Below the pieces are notes generated by a model. The model made no database searches and was not told the origin of the DNA. It saw only the letters and a program-made list of their open reading frames with translations. A stretch of 17,518 nucleotides of DNA from Anaerolineae bacterium. GTDB taxonomy: Bacteria; Chloroflexota; Anaerolineae; B4-G1. The stretch is from assembly GCA_030612185.1 (NCBI GenBank), contig JAUWOI010000029.1, positions 1-17,518 on the forward strand, given 5' to 3'. A program made the position numbers and the translations under genes. Position 1 is the stretch's first letter. Every line of letters starts with the position of its first letter. Below, piece after piece: positions 13,201 to 17,518 of this stretch.

Positions 13201-13263
13201 CCTCAGACCTCAGACCTCAGACCTCAGACTTCGGATCTCGGACTTTGGACGTCGAACTTCTGA
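13201..13263. repeat. Heptanucleotide array, CCTCAGA units
   Basis: Four exact CCTCAGA units (13201-13228) grade into five degenerate ones (CTTCGGA, TCTCGGA, CTTTGGA, CGTCGAA, CTTCTGA). The array runs across the stop codon of the flippase-like gene and encodes its last 15 or so residues. Confidence 0.88.
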
Positions 13264-14269
13264 CTTCCGCCAGCGTCCGTTCCAAGTCCAACTTGCCGAT
13301 GCCGGTGCGCCACATGAACCATAGCCCGGCGAAGGTCTCCGTGCACCACAAGACGGCGTGCAGCAACGTCTGGTAACTAATGGCCGTGTTCTCTGGGACG
13401 CCGACGCGGGTCAGTACCAGGATAGCAGGGGCGTCGAAGGTGCCCAGATTGCCCGGCCCCGAGGGCAGCGCCGTAGCCAGGTTGGCCGCGCCGCTCATCA
13501 GCAGGAGTTGATGCAGGTCAACGCCGAAGCCGAACGAGTTCATCAACAGCCGGTAACTGAACGTCTCGGCCGTCCACACGGCGATGGAAAAGACCAGAAC
13601 GAGGGTCAGCGTCAGGACGGACCTGATGGAGGCGAACCCATGGATGAAACGCCCGGCGATGTCACGCAGTCGTGGGCGGAAACGCTGCGGAGTGAGGCGG
13701 GCTATGAGCCACTCTGCCAGGCGCTGGACGGGGGCGGGCCACAACACCAGCGCGTAGACCAGCGCCAGTGCAGCGCCGAAAACCGCCGCTGCCAACCACA
13801 CTGCGTAGCGTAGGTAATCAGGGATGCCTCCGATGATGGCCGCCAGTATGAGGAACGAAATCATCGTCAGCCCGTCGAAGACCCGCTCGACTAGGATGGA
13901 GGCCAGACCGGCGGCGACGGAAACTCCATTGCGCTGCCGCAGCAGCAACACGCGCACGATCTCGCCGGTGCGAAAAGGGTAGATGTTGTTCGCCCCCCGG
14001 CCCATGGCCATCGTCGGCAGGAGTTCTCGCAGGGGAATGCGATGCTCGGAGGAAAGAAGTGCCTGCCAGCGCGCGGTACGGGCCAGCAGCGCGAAGAGGT
14101 ATAACGTCACCGCCGGTGCAATCCAGAGATAGTGAGCCTGCCTGAAGGCCCGCCATACCTCCGCCGGCTGCAGATTCTGGACAGCAACGTACAAGGACAC
14201 GCCGCTCACTATCAGGCCGACGACGATTCTCCAGTTGAGACGACGCACCTGCCCTATTCTGGTTCTCAC
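13217..14269 (-). CDS. Flippase-like integral membrane protein (UPF0104, LPG-synthase TM family)
   Basis: A 350-residue multi-pass membrane protein with about eight helices, matching the lysylphosphatidylglycerol synthase TM (PF03706) family. Features include WRIVVGLIVSGVSLYVAVQN near the start, RTARWQALL, the GANNIYPFRTGEIVRVLLL loop, SILVERVFDGL and GNLGTFDAPAILVLTRVGVP. Related proteins move or modify lipid-linked compounds in the cytoplasmic membrane. It begins with GTG at 14269, preceded by a purine-rich AGAGAGGATAG. The C-terminal tail (EVRSSTSKVRDPKSEV) is translated heptamer array and is probably not under functional constraint. It is followed, after heptamer arrays, by the FAD oxidoreductase. 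Confidence 0.88.
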   Translation of the reverse strand: MRTRIGQVRRLNWRIVVGLIVSGVSLYVAVQNLQPAEVWRAFRQAHYLWIAPAVTLYLFALLARTARWQALLSSEHRIPLRELLPTMAMGRGANNIYPFRTGEIVRVLLLRQRNGVSVAAGLASILVERVFDGLTMISFLILAAIIGGIPDYLRYAVWLAAAVFGAALALVYALVLWPAPVQRLAEWLIARLTPQRFRPRLRDIAGRFIHGFASIRSVLTLTLVLVFSIAVWTAETFSYRLLMNSFGFGVDLHQLLLMSGAANLATALPSGPGNLGTFDAPAILVLTRVGVPENTAISYQTLLHAVLWCTETFAGLWFMWRTGIGKLDLERTLAEVRSSTSKVRDPKSEV

Positions 14270-14287
14270 CTATCCTCTCTCCAGATG

Positions 14288-14343
14288 TTCCTCTGCCTCC
14301 TGCTTCTTGCCTTTTGTCTCTTGCTTCCTACCACCTGCCACCG
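14288..14343. repeat. Heptanucleotide array, GCCTCCT/GCTTCTT family
   Basis: Eight degenerate 7-bp units (TTCCTCT, GCCTCCT, GCTTCTT, GCCTTTT, GTCTCTT, GCTTCCT, ACCACCT, GCCACCG) fill nearly all of the gap between the rlmB stop and the flippase-like gene. Confidence 0.75.
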
Positions 14344-14344
14344 C

Positions 14345-15097
14345 TCAACCGGCTACCCGTGTCTGCCGCTGACGCCATGCCTCGTAGAGCACGATGGACC
14401 CTGCCACAGCCGCGTTGAGTGAAGTCACCCGGCCGAGCATGGGCAGTTGCAGCAGGAAGTCGCAGTGTTCCCGCACCAGTCGCCGCAGCCCCTCCCCCTC
14501 GCTGCCTACCACCAACGCCAGCGGGCCGCTCAGGTCGGCCTGTTCGTATCGTAACGCGCCGTGCGCCGCTTCCAACCCGGCCACCCACACGTCGTGTGCC
14601 TTGAGCCTACCGATGGTGTTCACCAGATTGGTCACCTGTGCCACCCGTAGGTGCTCCACCGCGCCCGCCGAAGCGTGGACCACTGCCCGAGTGATGCCCA
14701 CCGCCCGCCGCCGCTGGATCACCACCCCGTGCACGCCCACGGCTTCGGCCGTGCGCAGCAAACTTCCTACATGCGGGGGGTCTTGCAACAGAGCGAGCAG
14801 CAGGAACAGAGCCACTTCGTCACGCGATTGGGCCAGCGCCAGGATTTCGTCGAACGAACTGTAGGGGTACTCGCTCGTCTCCAACACCACGCCCTGGTGG
14901 TGGACGTTACCGAGCCGATCCAGTAAACGCCGCTCTGCGCGACTCACCGGCACCTTGGCCTGCTCGGCCAGGAAAACGATTTGGCCTACGATGCCTGTTT
15001 GCCGGACACCTTCGGCCAGCAAAAGTCTATGGGGCTTGCGCCGCCCGGCCCGCAGCGATTCACAGACCGCGTTCCGGCCGCAGAGGCTCTCCCTCAT
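14345..15097 (-). CDS. rlmB: SpoU-family rRNA 2'-O-ribose methyltransferase (RlmB type)
   Basis: A 250-residue TrmH/RlmB methyltransferase that makes 2'-O-methylguanosine in 23S rRNA from SAM. The N-terminal RNA-binding domain starts CGRNAVCESLRAG and includes RLLDRLGNVHHQGVVLE. The SPOUT knot domain has motif 1 DPPHVGSLLRTAEAVGV, motif 2 LVVGSEGEGLRRLV and motif 3 LPMLGRVTSLNAAVAGSI, with the catalytic Arg of motif 1 kept. The family's motif 1 usually has Asn (DPxNxG) where His stands here. The ATG at 15097 overlaps the cysS stop (ATGA). A longer frame upstream is read inside cysS and is rejected. The order yacL, cysS, rlmB recalls the Bacillus yac cluster, supporting RlmB over TrmH. Confidence 0.9.
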   Translation of the reverse strand: MRESLCGRNAVCESLRAGRRKPHRLLLAEGVRQTGIVGQIVFLAEQAKVPVSRAERRLLDRLGNVHHQGVVLETSEYPYSSFDEILALAQSRDEVALFLLLALLQDPPHVGSLLRTAEAVGVHGVVIQRRRAVGITRAVVHASAGAVEHLRVAQVTNLVNTIGRLKAHDVWVAGLEAAHGALRYEQADLSGPLALVVGSEGEGLRRLVREHCDFLLQLPMLGRVTSLNAAVAGSIVLYEAWRQRQTRVAG

Positions 15098-16554
15098 CCT
15101 CCCCCGCGCTCCGCCCGCCAGGCCGGTCCATCGGGTTGGTCCTCGACCACGATGCCGAGTTCCGTCAGCCGGCGGCGCAGCGCATCCGCTTGATCCCAAC
15201 CCTTGGTATCTCGATATTGCTGCCGGATGTCTAGGATGATGTCCATCAGCCCCTCGACCAACTCGCCGCCGATCTCCTGTGTCAGATCATTGGGGATAAT
15301 GCCCAGCACCTGCCCCCCCAACTGGCGGTAGAGACCGTCCATCGCCGCTAGCGTGCCCCGGCTCACCGGTTGCCCTGAAGCCAGCAGCGCGTTCACTTCC
15401 TTGCTCAGGTCGAAGAGGGAGGCAACGGCTCTGGGGGTGTTAAAATCGTCGTCCATCGCCTCCACGAATGCATCACGATGGGTATCAAGGTCGGTGATAT
15501 AAGAAAGGTCTGCTGTGCCAGACGGCATTGCATGCTCCACCCGCATCCGTAGCGCGCGCACGGTGTTATGCAGCCGCTCGACCCCACGCTCGGCGGCCAA
15601 CAGCGCCTCGCGGCTGAAGTCCACCGGAGATCGGTAGTGACTCGAGAGGATGAAGAGACGGATCGCCTCCGTGCTGTAAAGACTGAGTGCCTCTTTGATG
15701 GTGAGGAAGTTGCCCAGGCTCTTGCTCATCTTAACGCCGTTGACGGTCAGGGAACCGGCCAGAACCCAGTAGTGGGCGAAGGGCTTGCCAGTGGCGGCCT
15801 CCGCCTGTGCAATCTCGCACTCGTTGTGGGGGAAGATATTGTCCAGCCCACCGCCGTGGATGTCGAACGTCTCACCCAGGTACTTGGTCGCCATCGCCGA
15901 GCACTCGATGTGCCAGCCTGGATAGCCCCATCCCCAGGGAGAGGGCCAGCGCAGAATGTGCCCCGGCTCGGCGTGCTTCCACAGCGCGAAATCGGCTGGG
16001 TGTTGCTTCTCCTCCCGCACCGCCACCCGTGCACCCGGTTCCAGTTCCTCAATCTTGCGTCCAGAGAGTTTGCCATACTCGGCGGACTTCTCCACCGCAA
16101 AATAGACGTCGCCTGCTGCCGTCTCGTAGGCAAACTCCTTCTCTAAGAGCGTCTTGACCATCTCGATCTGCTCGGGGATATGGCCACTGGCGCGGGGAGA
16201 GATGTTGGGGTGGACCACCCCCAGCGCGTCCATGTCCTCGAAGTAAGAACGGGTGTAGGTCTCCGCCAGTTCCATCGGTTCCACCCGCTCCCGCCGTGCT
16301 CCTTTCAGGATGCGGTCCTCTCCAGTATCGAGGATATGGCCCACGTCGGTGATATTCTGCACGTAGCGGACCTTGTAACCCCGGTAGCGCAGGTAACGCA
16401 CGATAACGTCCATTGCCACGTACGTTTTGGCGTGGCCCAGGTGGGCGTGGTCATACACCGTCGGGCCACAAACGTACACCCCCACTCGCCCCCTCTCCAG
16501 CGGCTTGAAGGGCTCTTTCTCGCGGGTCAAGTAGTTGAAGATTTGCAATCCCAT
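15094..16554 (-). CDS. cysS: Cysteinyl-tRNA synthetase
   Basis: A 486-residue class I synthetase charging tRNA-Cys. The HIGH signature is HLGH (38-41) in [15 protein letters not shown], and KMSKS lies at 275-279. Zinc ligands are visible: Cys29, the Cys of WHIECSAM and the His/Glu of FPHNECE. The [14 protein letters not shown] and [12 protein letters not shown] segments are typical. The C-terminal anticodon-binding helical bundle ends in [20 protein letters not shown]. The ATG at 16554 is chosen because GGAGG sits seven bases upstream; an earlier start at 16578 would overlap the PIN-TRAM stop. It lies 20 bp after that gene and overlaps rlmB by four bases. Confidence 0.96.
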   Translation of the reverse strand: MGLQIFNYLTREKEPFKPLERGRVGVYVCGPTVYDHAHLGHAKTYVAMDVIVRYLRYRGYKVRYVQNITDVGHILDTGEDRILKGARRERVEPMELAETYTRSYFEDMDALGVVHPNISPRASGHIPEQIEMVKTLLEKEFAYETAAGDVYFAVEKSAEYGKLSGRKIEELEPGARVAVREEKQHPADFALWKHAEPGHILRWPSPWGWGYPGWHIECSAMATKYLGETFDIHGGGLDNIFPHNECEIAQAEAATGKPFAHYWVLAGSLTVNGVKMSKSLGNFLTIKEALSLYSTEAIRLFILSSHYRSPVDFSREALLAAERGVERLHNTVRALRMRVEHAMPSGTADLSYITDLDTHRDAFVEAMDDDFNTPRAVASLFDLSKEVNALLASGQPVSRGTLAAMDGLYRQLGGQVLGIIPNDLTQEIGGELVEGLMDIILDIRQQYRDTKGWDQADALRRRLTELGIVVEDQPDGPAWRAERGGG

Positions 16555-16574
16555 GCGTTGTCCTCCATCGGCCC

Positions 16575-17261
16575 TCACCTCGACAGGCGGGCGAAAAGCA
16601 TACGACCGGCCGCCGTCTGTAGCACCTTGGTCACCACAACCTCCACCTTTCGCTTGATGTAGGGCTGCCCGTCCTCCACCACGACCATAGTACCGTCGTC
16701 CAGATATCCTACACCCTGGCCGACCTCTTTTCCCTCCTGAATGATCTTGACGGTGAGCGATTCGCCGGGCAGAAGGATGGCCTTGACAGCGTTGGCCAGT
16801 TCGTTGATGTTGAGCACTCTCACGCCCTGCAACTCTGCCACGCGATTGAGATTGTAGTCATTGGTGACGATGGCACAGTGCAGTTGCTTAGCCAACAACA
16901 CCAACTTGTCATCCACTTCTCGCACGCCCTCAATGTCCATATCGGTGACACGTACCGGCGTGGTGGATTCGCTCTGGAGTCGGCGCAGCATGTCCAGTCC
17001 GCGGCGTCCCCGGTTGCGACGCAGGGCATCGGAAGAATCGGCGATGTGTTGCAGTTCGTTCAGCACAAAGCGCGGTACCAGCATCTCGCCTTCGATGAAC
17101 CCGGTGTGGCTGATGTCGGCAATGCGCCCGTCAATGATGACGCTGGTATCCAGGAGAACGGGCCTGCGCCCGTTACCCCCGCTTTCTGGGCCCTCGCCTC
17201 GCTCTGACAGCCGCCCGCGAAAGAGCCTAAAAATATCGTGCTGGCGAGTGATCATCACCAT
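16575..17261 (-). CDS. PIN-TRAM domain protein (YacL-like), C-terminal part after an in-frame amber stop
   Basis: The 228 residues carry a PIN domain with Asp38 ([15 protein letters not shown]), Glu69 ([12 protein letters not shown]), Asp118 and Asp135 ([12 protein letters not shown]), followed by a TRAM RNA-binding domain ([20 protein letters not shown] ... [19 protein letters not shown]). YacL family members have N-terminal membrane helices before this; those helices are encoded just upstream in the same frame (17271-17518) but separated by TAG at 17271-17273. The ATG at 17261 follows GGGGATT and might restart translation of a soluble form. A single-base change of a Tyr codon would explain the stop. 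Family members are thought to be membrane-anchored RNases or nucleic-acid-binding proteins. Confidence 0.85.
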   Translation of the reverse strand: MVMITRQHDIFRLFRGRLSERGEGPESGGNGRRPVLLDTSVIIDGRIADISHTGFIEGEMLVPRFVLNELQHIADSSDALRRNRGRRGLDMLRRLQSESTTPVRVTDMDIEGVREVDDKLVLLAKQLHCAIVTNDYNLNRVAELQGVRVLNINELANAVKAILLPGESLTVKIIQEGKEVGQGVGYLDDGTMVVVEDGQPYIKRKVEVVVTKVLQTAAGRMLFARLSR

Positions 17262-17270
17262 AATCCCCAG

Positions 17271-17518
17271 CTAACCGAAAAGCACAGCAGCGACGACGGG
17301 CAGAATCGGGTTGAAAGGTGATGGGAGCAACGAGAGCGGGAACGCGATCAGGGCAGCGATGATCAGGCCGACAATCAACCCAAGCGCAGCGGCCAGCAGT
17401 TGCGGCGCCGGCGCCTGACGGATGCGTTTGCGTAAAGCCAAGAAAGGTCGTACTGTCACGTAAGGTGTCAACACCAGACCGCCCACCGCTCCGACGAGCA
17501 GAAAGACCGCCGCATACT
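17271..17518 (-). pseudogene. Membrane-helix N-terminal portion of the YacL-like gene, interrupted by TAG and cut by the window edge
   Basis: Reading in from the right edge, the frame gives AAVFLLVGAVGGLVLTPYV, a basic loop (LALRKRIRQAPAPQ), LGLIVGLIIAALIAFPLSLL and NPILPVVAAVLFG, then TAG, then [20 protein letters not shown]. Relatives read GYLG at this point (as in Bacillus YacL), so TAG stands in place of Tyr. The frame is otherwise continuous with the PIN-TRAM part and the gene begins beyond the window. Confidence 0.78.

Noticed and set aside
13121..13263. CRISPR-like array
   Set aside because: Units are 7 bp in direct tandem without spacers, so these are simple heptamer arrays.
15098..15199. 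34-residue N-terminal extension of the RlmB-like protein
   Set aside because: It overlaps the cysS 3' end in another frame; the ATG at 15097 forms an ATGA overlap and precedes the family's conserved start.

Overview
The window reads as accessory and housekeeping DNA from a GC-rich bacterium, most probably a member of the Chloroflexota (Anaerolineae-like). This is an inference. It rests on a secreted beta-helix/FN3 protein ending in a YLPVVLRQ-type tail, on abundant heptanucleotide tandem arrays in and between genes, and on a compact yacL-cysS-rlmB gene order. No rRNA, tRNA or CRISPR array was seen.

Layout. Positions 1-900 hold the 3' part of a right-handed beta-helix/FN3 surface protein with a damaged 5' end. 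Positions 1032-4698 are a plus-strand operon with a near-consensus promoter: an MsbA-type ABC exporter overlapped (GTGA) by a SIR2-like NADase-fold protein with a helical, TPR-like C-terminus. Positions 4716-6661 are a toxin-antitoxin cluster: an RHH antitoxin/PIN toxin pair, a DUF433/DUF5615 pair, and the decayed tail of a second PIN gene. Positions 6662-6907 are non-coding with nested inverted repeats. Positions 6908-10498 are a minus-strand operon: a CopG-like antitoxin N-terminus, an EACC1 small membrane protein, and a transmembrane caspase whose extracellular part carries LysM and an FGE-sulfatase (C-type lectin fold) domain. One apparent base loss splits the caspase gene. Positions 10245-10565 hold the leader, promoter and an 8-bp tandem array.

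Positions 10566-14269 are a minus-strand block: a UPF0104/LPG-synthase-TM flippase-like protein, an FAD-dependent oxidoreductase and a CinA-like protein whose amidase domain has lost its catalytic serine. Positions 14345-17518 hold rlmB, cysS and a YacL-like membrane PIN-TRAM protein interrupted by an in-frame amber codon. The YacL gene continues past the right edge.

The most interesting part is the EACC1-caspase-LysM-FGE operon. EACC1 is a known constant component of NTP-dependent biological conflict systems, and the caspase looks like a bacterial analogue of a death receptor: intracellular caspase, helical repeats, one membrane segment, a wall-binding LysM, and an outward lectin-fold domain of the kind diversified by DGRs. 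With the ABC-SIR2 pair and two toxin-antitoxin pairs nearby, 1.0-10.5 kb looks like a defence/conflict island next to a housekeeping operon.
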